64,000 nucleotides of DNA from JANOMH01 sp031422295 (lineage in GTDB: Bacteria; Pseudomonadota; Alphaproteobacteria; Rhodobacterales; Rhodobacteraceae): the NCBI GenBank assembly GCA_031422295.1, contig JANOQM010000033.1:1-64000 (forward strand), in the 5' to 3' direction. The notes under the pieces are model-generated. The model searched no databases and was not told the origin of the DNA. It worked only from the letters and a program-made list of their open reading frames with translations. Below, piece after piece: positions 40,428 to 48,598 of this stretch (the first letter of the stretch is position 1; every line of letters begins with the position of its first letter). The position numbers were made by a program, and so were the translations under genes.

Positions 40428-42632
40428 TTAGCGCAGTTTGTCATGGCCATTGGGCCAGATCAGAATAGTGCCGACTTTATCGACGATCCCGGTATGACCA
40501 GGCAGAATTAATGACGTGGCATCCATTTCGGTGACAATGGCTGGCCCGGCAATACGATTGCCGGATTTCAATCTGCTACGGTCATAAATTTTCGCCTTGT
40601 GCCAATCTGCATCGGCATAGATGCGGGTGTCCTGCACCACGGCGGCGCTGGAATCCTTGCCGCCAGACCCGTAATCCCGGCCGATAAACGGCTTTTCGGC
40701 CCCTTGAACCACGGCCCGCAGGCCAACCAGTTCATGCGGCGCGTCCAGCGCAAAGGTGAACAACTGTTCGTGTTCGGCGTCGAAACGTTTGGCAATTCCG
40801 GCCACACCGTCGCGGGCAAACCCCTCGGGCGTGCTGTCAATGGTCAGTTTCATCCCCTGACCCTGATAGCGGATATCAACCTGATAGCGGGTTTCCTGTT
40901 CGGACCGAGGCACCCCTTCGCCTTCCAGGTCACCCGAGGCGCGGTCGGCCAGATCGCGCAGCATCCGACCGATATCTTTGTCATTGGTCGCGGTCGTGGC
41001 GGTCACATAGGTCTGCGATGCCTCATTGCGCAGGCGGGTCGTGGCGTCGCCGTAGGCGCATAGCACACCGGGGCCAGGAGGGATAATGCACGGCCATGCG
41101 TTAACCAATCGGGACAAGGCGTTGGCATGCAGCGGCCCCGCGCCGCCGAACCCGATCAACGCAAAGTCGCGCGGGTCGTAGCCTTGTTCAACCGACACCA
41201 ACCGCAGCGCGCCGCACATGTTTTCGTTGACAATGCGGACAATCCCCTCGGCGGCCGTCTCCAACGACACGCTCAGACTATCGGCAATTTTCTGCACCGC
41301 GTTAACCGCGAGGTCCCGCCGGATCACCATATCGCCGCCCAGTTTGGCATCCGACGGCAGATAGCCCAGCACCACATTGGCGTCCGTAACGGTGGCCGTG
41401 TCGCCGCCTTTGTCATAGGCGGCAGGGCCGGGCACAGCGCCTGCCGACTTTGGCCCGACGCGCAAAGCCTTTGTCAGATCAGGCACATAGGCGATGGACC
41501 CGCCACCTGCGCCCACAGTGCGCACATCGATTGACGGGGCGCGGACAGTCACATCAGCCACCCGCGTTTCGCGCCGGGTTCGTGCGACACCCTTTTCAAT
41601 CAGCGCCACATCTGTCGAGGTGCCGCCCATGTCAAAGGTTAACAAATTGGCGAAACCGGCGTTCTTGGCGATCCATAAAGCCCCCGAAACACCCCCCGCA
41701 GGTCCCGACATCAGCAGGTTCACCGGCTGGTCCATTGCCGCCTGCGCGGATGAAAGGCCGCCGTCCGAGCGCAGGATCTGCAACATCACATCGCCCATCT
41801 TTGCCTTCAGCTCGCGCTGCAGATTGGCGATGTATTTCGCAACGATGGGCCGGACGTAAGAGTTAACGACGGTGGTCTCGGTGCGTTCATATTCATACAT
41901 TTCGGGCATGACGTTCGATGAGGTGGAGACCGGGATGCCCGGCATTACCTCGGCGGCAATCGCGGCAACCCGGTCCTCGTGTTTGCCGGAGACATAGCCG
42001 TTGAACAGCGAAATGGTCAGCGCCTCGATCCCGCGATCACGCAGTTTTTTCAGATCGCGGCGCAGGGCTGTTTCGTCTAATGCGACCAGGGTATTGCCTT
42101 TGGAATCAAGCCGTTCGTCGGCCTCGATGGTATCCTCAAGCCGCGCCAAAGGCAGGCTTTTGTTCCAGATCACCCAGCCGCCCAGACCGCCGGGCACAAA
42201 AGACCGGGCGATTTGCAACGTGTCGCGGTAGCCTTTGGTCGTCACCAGACCGACCCGCGCGCCAGATCCGGTCAGCACGGTGTTGGTCGCGACGGTGGTG
42301 CCATGCATAACTTCCGAGATTTCAGAGGGCTTGATCCCCGCCTCGCGGCAGATTTTTTCGATGCCGTTCAGCACCCCGACGGAACTGTCGGCGGGGGTGG
42401 AGGGGACCTTGGCGGACCAGACCTTGCCACGCGATTCATCCAGCAATATCAAGTCGGTAAAGGTGCCGCCCACGTCAACGCCTAGCCGCAGACCGCCAGT
42501 CTGGCGCGGTTTGCGGGACTGGGCCGTGGGGGCGGGGCCACCCTCAACCCGGGCCAGCCGCGCCTCGATTTCTGCGAGCCGCGTTTCGTAGGTGCGGATC
42601 AGATCTTCGGTTTTGCTCATCTTCTTTCCCAT
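40428..42632 (-). CDS. hyuA: Hydantoinase/oxoprolinase subunit A (ATP-binding)
   Basis: 734 residues. After a short coiled N-terminus (LIRTYETRLAEIEARLARVE) the actin-like ATPase fold begins with GVDVGGTFTD (residues 51-60); further motifs are MHGTTVATNTVLTGSGARVG, LTFDMGGTSTDVALI, VGAGGGSIAYVP and FGGAGPLHANALSR. It phosphorylates the amide during ring opening together with HyuB. Start: ATG 42630-42632 with AAGGGA upstream, or the ATG four codons later (MSKTEDL). The HTH/coiled-coil gene ends seven bases before. The N-terminal coil is longer than in 5-oxoprolinases. Confidence 0.92.
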   Translation of the reverse strand: MGKKMSKTEDLIRTYETRLAEIEARLARVEGGPAPTAQSRKPRQTGGLRLGVDVGGTFTDLILLDESRGKVWSAKVPSTPADSSVGVLNGIEKICREAGIKPSEISEVMHGTTVATNTVLTGSGARVGLVTTKGYRDTLQIARSFVPGGLGGWVIWNKSLPLARLEDTIEADERLDSKGNTLVALDETALRRDLKKLRDRGIEALTISLFNGYVSGKHEDRVAAIAAEVMPGIPVSTSSNVMPEMYEYERTETTVVNSYVRPIVAKYIANLQRELKAKMGDVMLQILRSDGGLSSAQAAMDQPVNLLMSGPAGGVSGALWIAKNAGFANLLTFDMGGTSTDVALIEKGVARTRRETRVADVTVRAPSIDVRTVGAGGGSIAYVPDLTKALRVGPKSAGAVPGPAAYDKGGDTATVTDANVVLGYLPSDAKLGGDMVIRRDLAVNAVQKIADSLSVSLETAAEGIVRIVNENMCGALRLVSVEQGYDPRDFALIGFGGAGPLHANALSRLVNAWPCIIPPGPGVLCAYGDATTRLRNEASQTYVTATTATNDKDIGRMLRDLADRASGDLEGEGVPRSEQETRYQVDIRYQGQGMKLTIDSTPEGFARDGVAGIAKRFDAEHEQLFTFALDAPHELVGLRAVVQGAEKPFIGRDYGSGGKDSSAAVVQDTRIYADADWHKAKIYDRSRLKSGNRIAGPAIVTEMDATSLILPGHTGIVDKVGTILIWPNGHDKLR

Positions 42633-42638
42633 CTCATC

Positions 42639-43217
42639 TTATCCCTTGGCCGGGCCCGAAATGCCCAGAACCCGCGCGATCCAGCCCGGCCTGCGGGCCA
42701 TGGTCGCCTTGGCGACAGCCTGTTCAGACAGGGAAAACAGCCTGTCCATCTGCCCGGTTTGCCCCGCGATTTCGTGGTCTTTTGCGGTTATATCGGCCCG
42801 TGCGGTTTCAAGGGCGCTGGTGGTGCGGTCAAGCAATTCAAACGCCCGGTCTGTGGTCTGGCGCAAAGCGCTGGTCTGGGCCTGCGCGTGTTCGGCGGCA
42901 ATCATCGCCCGGTCGGTGAACTGCGCGAACTGGTCCCGTTCAGTCAGGGCGCTGTCCAGGTCAGTCGACAGCGCCTCAATCTCGTCAAACAGCAGGCCCA
43001 TTAATACATCAGGATCGACCTGTATATCTTTGACAGAATGCGCTAAATCATTGATCCCGGTCAGATCAACCCGCCAGTCGCCCTGATTGTTGCGTCGGGC
43101 TGGCAGGACCCCTTTCGCAATCGCCTCGCGCAGTTTCAGACGGCTTAAGCCTAACCGTTCGGCGGCCTCGGACAGAGGCAGAAAGCTGGTGTTGCGATCT
43201 GGCCCGGCGTCCATCAT
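42639..43217 (-). CDS. HTH plus coiled-coil protein of unknown function
   Basis: 192 residues. The first 50 (PLSEAAERLGLSRLKLREAI then AKGVLPARRNNQGDWRVDL) look like an excisionase/MerR-type winged helix that would bind DNA. The rest is a long coiled coil (about residues 75-170, ALSTDLDSALTERDQFAQFT onward) ending in RRPGWIARVLGISGPAKG. No family is recognised. It lies inside the operon between the CoA-transferase (4-base gap) and hyuA (6-base gap), so it is translated with them. Regulator, or scaffold for the enzymes, are both possible. Confidence 0.75.
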   Translation of the reverse strand: MMDAGPDRNTSFLPLSEAAERLGLSRLKLREAIAKGVLPARRNNQGDWRVDLTGINDLAHSVKDIQVDPDVLMGLLFDEIEALSTDLDSALTERDQFAQFTDRAMIAAEHAQAQTSALRQTTDRAFELLDRTTSALETARADITAKDHEIAGQTGQMDRLFSLSEQAVAKATMARRPGWIARVLGISGPAKG

Positions 43218-43221
43218 GGCC

Positions 43222-44436
43222 TCAGATAATCCCCCTTGCGCGCCAGTCGGTCAGGGTTTCGGGGGGCAGGTTCAGCACATTGGTCAGGACGTCATCGGTG
43301 TGTTCGCCCAGCTCCGGCCCGACATGCCGCACCATGCCGGGCGTGTCGGACAGGCGAGGGGCGACGTTTTGCATTTTCAGCGTGCCAAAGTCCGGATGCG
43401 GCACATCGACAATGGCCTGCCGCGCGATGAAATGCGGGTCTGTCAGCATGTCCGGGGCGGTATAGATCAGGCCGCAGGGCACGCCATTTTCGGTCAGCAA
43501 TGCCTCAAGTGGTTCAAGATCAACGGTTTTTGTCCAGTCGTTGATCAGCGCGTCAAGCTCTGGCTGGCACAAACCACGGGCCGCATGGGTGGCGTAGCGG
43601 GGGTCTGTGGCCAGTTCCGGTTGCCCCATCGCTTCGGCCAGACGCTTGAAAACCGTGTCTTGATTGGCGGCGATCAGCAGTAGTTTTCCGTCCGCCGTAT
43701 CAAACACATTTGACGGCGACACATTCGGCAGGATCGGTCCGGTACGTTCGCGCACATAGCCCGCGATGTGGTATTCGCTGACCATGCTTTCCATCATCGC
43801 CAAGACCGCTTCGTAAATCGCGGAATCGACGATCTGGCCTTTGCCGGTCCGACCCCGCGCATGCAGCGCCATCAAGGCCCCAAGGCAGGCATAGGTCGCG
43901 GCCAGTTCATCGCCGATAGAAATGCCCATGCGGCTGGGTTGGGTCGACGGATCACCCACGACATAGCGCAATCCGCCCATCGCCTCGCCGATCGAGCCAT
44001 AGCCGGCGCGCTTGGAATAAGGGCCGGTCTGGCCGAACCCTGTTACCCGGACGATAACCAGCCCCGGATTGATTTTGTGCAATTCCTCGGGGCCAAGGTT
44101 CCACTTTTCCAGCGTCCCAGGTCGGAAATTTTCAATCAGGATATCAGATGTTGCTACCAGATCGCGCACCACCTGTTGGCCTTCGGGGGTGCGCAGGTTC
44201 AGCGTCAGCGACTTTTTATTCCGCGCCACGACGGGCCACCACAATGATTTACCATAGGGTTTTTCGCGGCCCCATTCGCGCATCGGGTCGCCTTCGCCGG
44301 GTTGTTCGATCTTGATCACTTCGGCCCCGAAATCGGCCAGAAGTTGGCCGCAAAACGGACCTGCCAGAAGCTGACCCATTTCGATCACCCGGATATCGGT
44401 CATCGGCCCCTGACGGGGTGGAACGGCAGCAACCAT
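43222..44436 (-). CDS. CaiB/BaiF-type CoA-transferase (family III)
   Basis: 404 residues from the ATG at 44434-44436, preceded by GGGGAGAG; a start 33 bases upstream is possible. Family motifs: IRVIEMGQLLAGPFCGQLLA, DFGAEVIKIEQPGEGDPMRE, LTLNLRTPEGQQVV, RPGTLEKW, ISIGDELAATYACLGALMAL with the catalytic Asp, and GKGQIVDSAIYEAV. It moves CoA between a thioester donor and a carboxylate. First gene of the operon that continues with hyuA-hyuB, and divergent from an HMG-CoA-lyase-like gene; the two may act in sequence. Substrate unknown. Confidence 0.9.
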   Translation of the reverse strand: MVAAVPPRQGPMTDIRVIEMGQLLAGPFCGQLLADFGAEVIKIEQPGEGDPMREWGREKPYGKSLWWPVVARNKKSLTLNLRTPEGQQVVRDLVATSDILIENFRPGTLEKWNLGPEELHKINPGLVIVRVTGFGQTGPYSKRAGYGSIGEAMGGLRYVVGDPSTQPSRMGISIGDELAATYACLGALMALHARGRTGKGQIVDSAIYEAVLAMMESMVSEYHIAGYVRERTGPILPNVSPSNVFDTADGKLLLIAANQDTVFKRLAEAMGQPELATDPRYATHAARGLCQPELDALINDWTKTVDLEPLEALLTENGVPCGLIYTAPDMLTDPHFIARQAIVDVPHPDFGTLKMQNVAPRLSDTPGMVRHVGPELGEHTDDVLTNVLNLPPETLTDWRARGII

Positions 44437-44443
44437 CGTCTCT

Positions 44444-44473
44444 CCCCTAGGGGTGCCAATTGTATCCATTGGC
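44444..44473. promoter_or_regulatory. Palindromes in the divergent promoter region
   Basis: The 111-bp gap between the CoA-transferase and the lyase holds GCCAAT-N7-ATTGGC (44455-44473), a perfect inverted repeat of the size bound by GntR dimers, and next to it CCCCTAGGGG (44444-44453), which overlaps the CoA-transferase ribosome site. The GntR gene at 45456 is the natural candidate to bind the former. No evidence beyond symmetry and position. Confidence 0.5.
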
Positions 44474-44547
44474 TAGCCCGAGTCGTGAATTCTTGCTAAG
44501 GAAGCTACATCAATGTATGCAAAAGAAAAGCCCCGGAGTCGTAAATC

Positions 44548-45456
44548 GTGACGGATCAGCCTAAATCCATTGAAATCATCGAAGTATCGCCCCGTGACGG
44601 GATACAAAACGAGCGGACGCTGCTTTCAGTGGATACAAAACTGGCATTGATTGCCAAGGCTGTTGCCGCCGGTGCCCGCCGGATCGAAGTGACCAGTTTC
44701 GTCAATCCGGCCCGGGTGCCGCAACTGGCCGATGCGGATGACCTGTGTGCCCGCTTGCCAAAGGGTGCCGCGATTTATGGTGGGCTGGCCCTGAATATGC
44801 GTGGGTTTGAACGGGCGGTTGCGGCGCGGTTGGACGAGGTGAATTTCGTTATTGTCGCCAGTGAAACCTTTAGTCAGCGCAATCAGGGCATGTCGACCGA
44901 TCAGGGCCTTGGCCTGTGGGCCGAGGTTCAGGCGGCAGCCAAGGGACGGATTGTTGCGGGCCTGACCATTGGCGCGGCGTTTGGCTGTCCGTTCGAGGGC
45001 GAGGTGCCGCTGTCCCGGCTGATGCAGGTTGTCGAAACTGCCATGAAAAACGCGCCTGCCGAACTGGCCCTTGCCGATACCATCGGTGTGGCGACCCCCT
45101 GCGATATCACGGAACGGGTGGGGGCCATCCGCGCGGCGTTTCCGCGGCTGCGGGTCCGGCTGCACCTGCACAACACCCGCAATACCGGGATTGCCAATGC
45201 CTGGGCCGGGATCTTGGCCGGGGCCACGGCGCTGGATGCGTCGCTGGGCGGCGTTGGTGGGTGCCCTTTCGCGCCGAAAGCCACGGGCAATATTGCGACC
45301 GAAGACCTTGTTTACATGGCGGAACGGTCTGGTATTGCGACGGGCATGGACCTGCATGCCTGCATATCTGCTGCTGAATGGCTGGAAACCCAGCTGGGCC
45401 ATATCGTTCCCGGCATGGTGATGAAGGCGGGCGGTTTTCCCCCGAAAGCCGCCTGA
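44548..45456 (+). CDS. Hydroxymethylglutaryl-CoA lyase family protein
   Basis: 302 residues, DRE-TIM barrel. IIEVSPRDGIQNERTLLSVD carries the catalytic Arg/Asp, LALADTIGVATPCDI and RLHLHNTRNTGIANAWAGIL the metal His residues, and GGVGGCPFAPKATGNIATED the lid with the catalytic Cys. So the full lyase machinery is present: cleavage of a 3-hydroxy-3-methylacyl-CoA, as HMG-CoA to acetyl-CoA and acetoacetate. Relatives cleave citramalyl-CoA-like substrates. Start is GTG 44548 with GGAG before. Divergent from the CoA-transferase, so the pair could activate and cleave one acid. Confidence 0.9.
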   Translation: MTDQPKSIEIIEVSPRDGIQNERTLLSVDTKLALIAKAVAAGARRIEVTSFVNPARVPQLADADDLCARLPKGAAIYGGLALNMRGFERAVAARLDEVNFVIVASETFSQRNQGMSTDQGLGLWAEVQAAAKGRIVAGLTIGAAFGCPFEGEVPLSRLMQVVETAMKNAPAELALADTIGVATPCDITERVGAIRAAFPRLRVRLHLHNTRNTGIANAWAGILAGATALDASLGGVGGCPFAPKATGNIATEDLVYMAERSGIATGMDLHACISAAEWLETQLGHIVPGMVMKAGGFPPKAA

Positions 45457-46115
45457 TGCGCGGCGAGGATGACCGCCTGAATGCCTCTGACAGTGCGTAT
45501 CATGCGTTGCGTGACGAGATTTTGTCGGGGGTGTTGAAACCAGATGATCGGCTGACCGAAGTGACCCTTGCCGACCGGTTGAACATGTCCCGCACCCCGG
45601 TGCGTGAGGCGGTCAAACGGCTGTTGATCGAGGGGTTTCTGACCCGCGCGCCGGGCGAGGGGTTGCGGGTGACCGGGCTGGAACCCGATGAAGTGCAACA
45701 GATATTCCAGATCCGGTTGAAACTCGAAAGCTACGGTGCCCGCCGTGCCGCCGAACATGCGACCCCTGCGGAACAGGACGAACTGCACCGGCTGGCGGCG
45801 GTCATGTCGGGCCATACGCCGCCGAAAACCGATCAGGATTTCGATACGATATCGGAGGCGAATGCCGCGTTTCACCGCACCATCATGCTGGCCGCAAAGT
45901 CACCCCGGTTGGGTGCGATGATGTCGCTGGCGATCAACCTGGGCCTCGTGCTGCGGACCTACCGGATGTATGATGACCACGATATGATCCGCCAATCGCG
46001 CCATCACCATGATATTGCCGAAGCGATTAGCGCCCGTGACCCCGATTGGGCCGAGGCCGCGATGTCATCGCATGTATTGGCCGCCGCTGCAGTGGCGCGG
46101 GCGTTCAAGGGCTAA
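45456..46115 (+). CDS. GntR-family regulator, FCD (FadR-type) domain
   Basis: 219 residues: N-terminal winged helix (YHALRDEILSGVLKPDDRLT, LADRLNMSRTPVREAVKRLL) and C-terminal all-helical FCD domain (FQIRLKLESYGARRAAEHAT, ANAAFHRTIMLAAKS, RQSRHHHDIAEAISARD) with metal-binding His/Asp residues. The ATG overlaps the lyase stop. It probably senses a carboxylic acid and controls the divergent operon; the palindrome at 44455-44473 is a candidate site. Its stop overlaps the convergent PHP gene stop. Confidence 0.92.
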   Translation: MRGEDDRLNASDSAYHALRDEILSGVLKPDDRLTEVTLADRLNMSRTPVREAVKRLLIEGFLTRAPGEGLRVTGLEPDEVQQIFQIRLKLESYGARRAAEHATPAEQDELHRLAAVMSGHTPPKTDQDFDTISEANAAFHRTIMLAAKSPRLGAMMSLAINLGLVLRTYRMYDDHDMIRQSRHHHDIAEAISARDPDWAEAAMSSHVLAAAAVARAFKG

Positions 46116-47035
46116 ATGTCCCGCCAGATCGGGTTGGACCAAGCCCGTTTGCCTGCCCGGTCGATGACTGAGATTCGCAGCCACGGCGAGTTTTCCAGCC
46201 GGTCCAGTTCGACCTGTCCCGTGGTCAACGATTGCCCGTGGATCGATTTGGCGGCCGAGGCCTGCCCCTGCACGATGATGGACGACACCGCACTGCAATC
46301 GATGGTCGCATGGCGTTTGCCGATATGAATGCCGCGCAGTTCCGGCCCCTGGCTTGAGTAGAAATCCCCGGCCTTGAGTGCGGCCAGCAGCGCGTCGGGG
46401 CTGTTTTCGGTGGCCTTGACCATGACCCAGCCGCCGAAATGGTCAGGTTCGGAAAAATGCGCATCATCGGTGGCGATCAGGTTCAGCCGTTTGCCTTCGG
46501 TCAACAGCAAATCCAACGTGTGAAATCCGTCAGGCCGGTCGCAGCCCATGGCGCAGCCGTGGTTATAGACCTCGACCGCATGGGCGCTGGTGATCGACCG
46601 TGCATCGGCCATAGTCAGCCCGGACCATTGCGGATGCGCGATGGCGACATACGCCCCGGCGGCCACGGCCCTAGCTGCCAGTTGCGGCCCGGTTTCCTGC
46701 CCGGCGACGGGCCGGAAATGCGGAGTATTGGGGGGGGTGAAGCCGGGCGGCAGGCCGACCGCAAGGATATGCCACAGATCGCCGTTTTCCATCGCCCCGG
46801 AATGCAGTTCGGCCCCCAGAATGGTGGTAAAGTCGGCGTCCCGGAACGGCAGGGTGTCGGCAATCGGATAGCTGTATAATCCGATGAAATGGTCTGTCAG
46901 GGCGATGAAATCATAGCCTTCGGCCTTGTACCGGCGGCACACTTCGGCGGGTTCCAGGATGCCGTCGGACAGGGTGGAATGGGTGTGCAGATTGCCCCGG
47001 TAGAAACGGCCGGGGGCGGTGAAACATGCGGTCAT
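46112..47035 (-). CDS. PHP-domain metal-dependent hydrolase, CehA/McbA type
   Basis: 307 residues from the ATG at 47033-47035 with AAGGAA before it. PHP motifs: YRGNLHTHSTLSDG (His-x-His), DFIALTDHFIG (Asp-His), LGAELHSG (Glu, His), AIAHPQWSG (His) and LIATDDAHF (Asp, His), giving a full trinuclear metal site. CehA/McbA proteins include carbaryl esterase and phosphoesterases. Substrate unknown; the setting among amidases suggests an ester or amide. Convergent with GntR, divergent from the PanB-like gene. Confidence 0.88.
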   Translation of the reverse strand: MTACFTAPGRFYRGNLHTHSTLSDGILEPAEVCRRYKAEGYDFIALTDHFIGLYSYPIADTLPFRDADFTTILGAELHSGAMENGDLWHILAVGLPPGFTPPNTPHFRPVAGQETGPQLAARAVAAGAYVAIAHPQWSGLTMADARSITSAHAVEVYNHGCAMGCDRPDGFHTLDLLLTEGKRLNLIATDDAHFSEPDHFGGWVMVKATENSPDALLAALKAGDFYSSQGPELRGIHIGKRHATIDCSAVSSIIVQGQASAAKSIHGQSLTTGQVELDRLENSPWLRISVIDRAGKRAWSNPIWRDI

Positions 47036-47207
47036 GACGGGGTTCCTTGGGCGGCTGTTGGGCCAGTTGTGACAGCAGATCGTGGCGGTTTCCAGAGGGT
47101 CCGATGGCAGCCAGTGTGATGGGTTTCCATCATTGCCGCCTAAGTGACCTTGCGGCAGTGTCGATTTCGGGGGAACGTCGCGGCAAACCGCCATTTGGAG
47201 TAGACCC

Positions 47208-47993
47208 ATGCGCCCCACCGTCGCCGATATCCGCGCCCTCAAGGGCAAGCGGCAATTGTCCATGCTGTTTGTCGATACGCCAGACGAGGCTGCCGCTGCC
47301 GCTGCTGCGGGCATCGACATGCTGTCCATTGTGGCCCCGGTCTGGACGCCTCAGATGCGCGTGGCGGCGGGGGATTGTTTTGTGCAGGTGGGTCTGTTGG
47401 CCGGGGTCAATGCGACGCCCGAGGATTATCTACGCGCCGCCCACGCGGCGATGTTGACCGGCGGCGATTGCTGTTATTGTTCGGCCAGTTTCAGCACGGT
47501 CAAACTGCTGGCCGATGAATGGATCCCGGTGGTGGGCCATGTCGGGCTGGTCCCGTCGCGGGCCACATGGACCGGCGGGTTCAGGGCGGTGGGCAAGACC
47601 GCAGAACAGGCGTTGATGGTTTGGGATCATGTCAGGCGGCTTGAGGATGCAGGCGCATTCGGCGCAGAGCTGGAGGTGGTGCCAGACCGTGTTGCGGCCG
47701 AAATTACCAAGCGCACCTCGCTGATCATGCTGGGCATGGGTGCTGGTCCACATGCTGATGCCCAGTATCTGTTTGCCGAGGATGTGCTGGGCTATACCCG
47801 GGGTCACAAGCCCCGCCATGCCAAGATTTATCGCAATTTTCGCAGCGAAATGGACCGGTTACAGGCTGAACGGATCGCCGCCTTTGCCGAATACAAGGCC
47901 GATGTCGCCAGCGGCGCTTATCCGGCGCCTGCGCATGTCGTGCCGATTGCGGATGCTGAGTTTGACGGCTTTATGAAAGGTTTGGACCGCTAG
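47208..47993 (+). CDS. PanB-like TIM-barrel protein with altered active site
   Basis: 261 residues. The C-terminal half follows ketopantoate hydroxymethyltransferase: VVGHVGLVPSRATWTGGFRA, VGKTAEQALMVWDHVRRLED, GAFGAELEVVPDRVAAEITK (with the catalytic Glu) and GMGAGPHADAQYLFAEDVLG. The N-terminal half does not: where PanB has VGDS and DLPF with the two magnesium-binding Asp residues, this protein reads SIVAPVWTPQM and FVQVGLLAGVN. A Cys-rich GGDCCYCSA is also unusual. So it is probably not pantothenate synthesis but a related aldolase or lyase. Neighbours are a PHP hydrolase and RidA, not panC. Confidence 0.75.
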   Translation: MRPTVADIRALKGKRQLSMLFVDTPDEAAAAAAAGIDMLSIVAPVWTPQMRVAAGDCFVQVGLLAGVNATPEDYLRAAHAAMLTGGDCCYCSASFSTVKLLADEWIPVVGHVGLVPSRATWTGGFRAVGKTAEQALMVWDHVRRLEDAGAFGAELEVVPDRVAAEITKRTSLIMLGMGAGPHADAQYLFAEDVLGYTRGHKPRHAKIYRNFRSEMDRLQAERIAAFAEYKADVASGAYPAPAHVVPIADAEFDGFMKGLDR

Positions 47994-48379
47994 GCTTTTG
48001 CCGCGGTCACCTCGACCTCGACGACAAACTCGGGTCGCGTGAACCCCGACACGATGACCAGCGTCGAGGCTGGCAGGCGGGCAACCCCTTCCAGCCACGC
48101 ATCCCGCGCGGCCATGTAGCCTGCCATGTGCGCCCGGTCGGTGACATAGGCATTGATCCGGATCACATCGGCGGGGCCCATTCCGGCCTCGGCCAGTATC
48201 GCGGCGCAATTGGCGAAGCAAAGGGTCGCCTGTGCCTGTGCGCCGTCCGGAACTGATCCGTCAGCGGCCAGTGCCAATTGGCCAGAGGTGACGGCCAACC
48301 GCGCCCCGGCGGGCACCGCGACCCCATGGGCATAGCGGGCAAAAGGCGGGCTGATGGTTGGTGGGTTCAGGGTTTTCAT
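47990..48379 (-). CDS. RidA/YjgF family protein
   Basis: 129 residues. Core motifs LAVTSGQLALAADGSVPDGA, CFANCAAILAEAGMGPADVI and RINAYVTDRAHMAGYMAARD fit RidA, which hydrolyses reactive enamines and imines to ketones, or enamine aminoacrylate in pyrimidine breakdown. The catalytic Arg of true RidA (usually in the C-terminal RxxVEV region) is replaced: the tail reads GFTRPEFVVEVEVTAAKA with an Arg one turn earlier, so it may be a different subgroup. Its stop overlaps the PanB-like gene stop (CTAG). It is divergent from the 48.6-56 kb operon. Confidence 0.85.
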   Translation of the reverse strand: MKTLNPPTISPPFARYAHGVAVPAGARLAVTSGQLALAADGSVPDGAQAQATLCFANCAAILAEAGMGPADVIRINAYVTDRAHMAGYMAARDAWLEGVARLPASTLVIVSGFTRPEFVVEVEVTAAKA

Positions 48380-48463
48380 CGGGTCCTCATTGCAATTCAG
48401 TCAGTCCGTTCTGGCCCGGATTGGCGGCCATACGACCAAGTTTTGCAAGGGTCGCCTAATTCA

Positions 48464-48492
48464 TTGACGAAGATTGGCAAAGCTGTCTAATT
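48464..48492 (+). promoter_or_regulatory. Sigma-70-like promoter for the 48.6-56 kb operon
   Basis: TTGACG (48464-48469), 17-base spacer, CTAATT (48487-48492), about 105 bases before the binding-protein ATG. The A/T-rich stretch around it stands out from the neighbours. Reasonable -35 and moderate -10; not tested. Confidence 0.5.
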
Positions 48493-48598
48493 TTTACGCA
48501 TGACTTTCCGGCAGCAGGGGATTCTTGGCGCGACACCTCGCCAGTGCCGGGGCGAAGATTACTTTGAGTTTCAGAATCACAAAAAGGGGAGATGTCCA

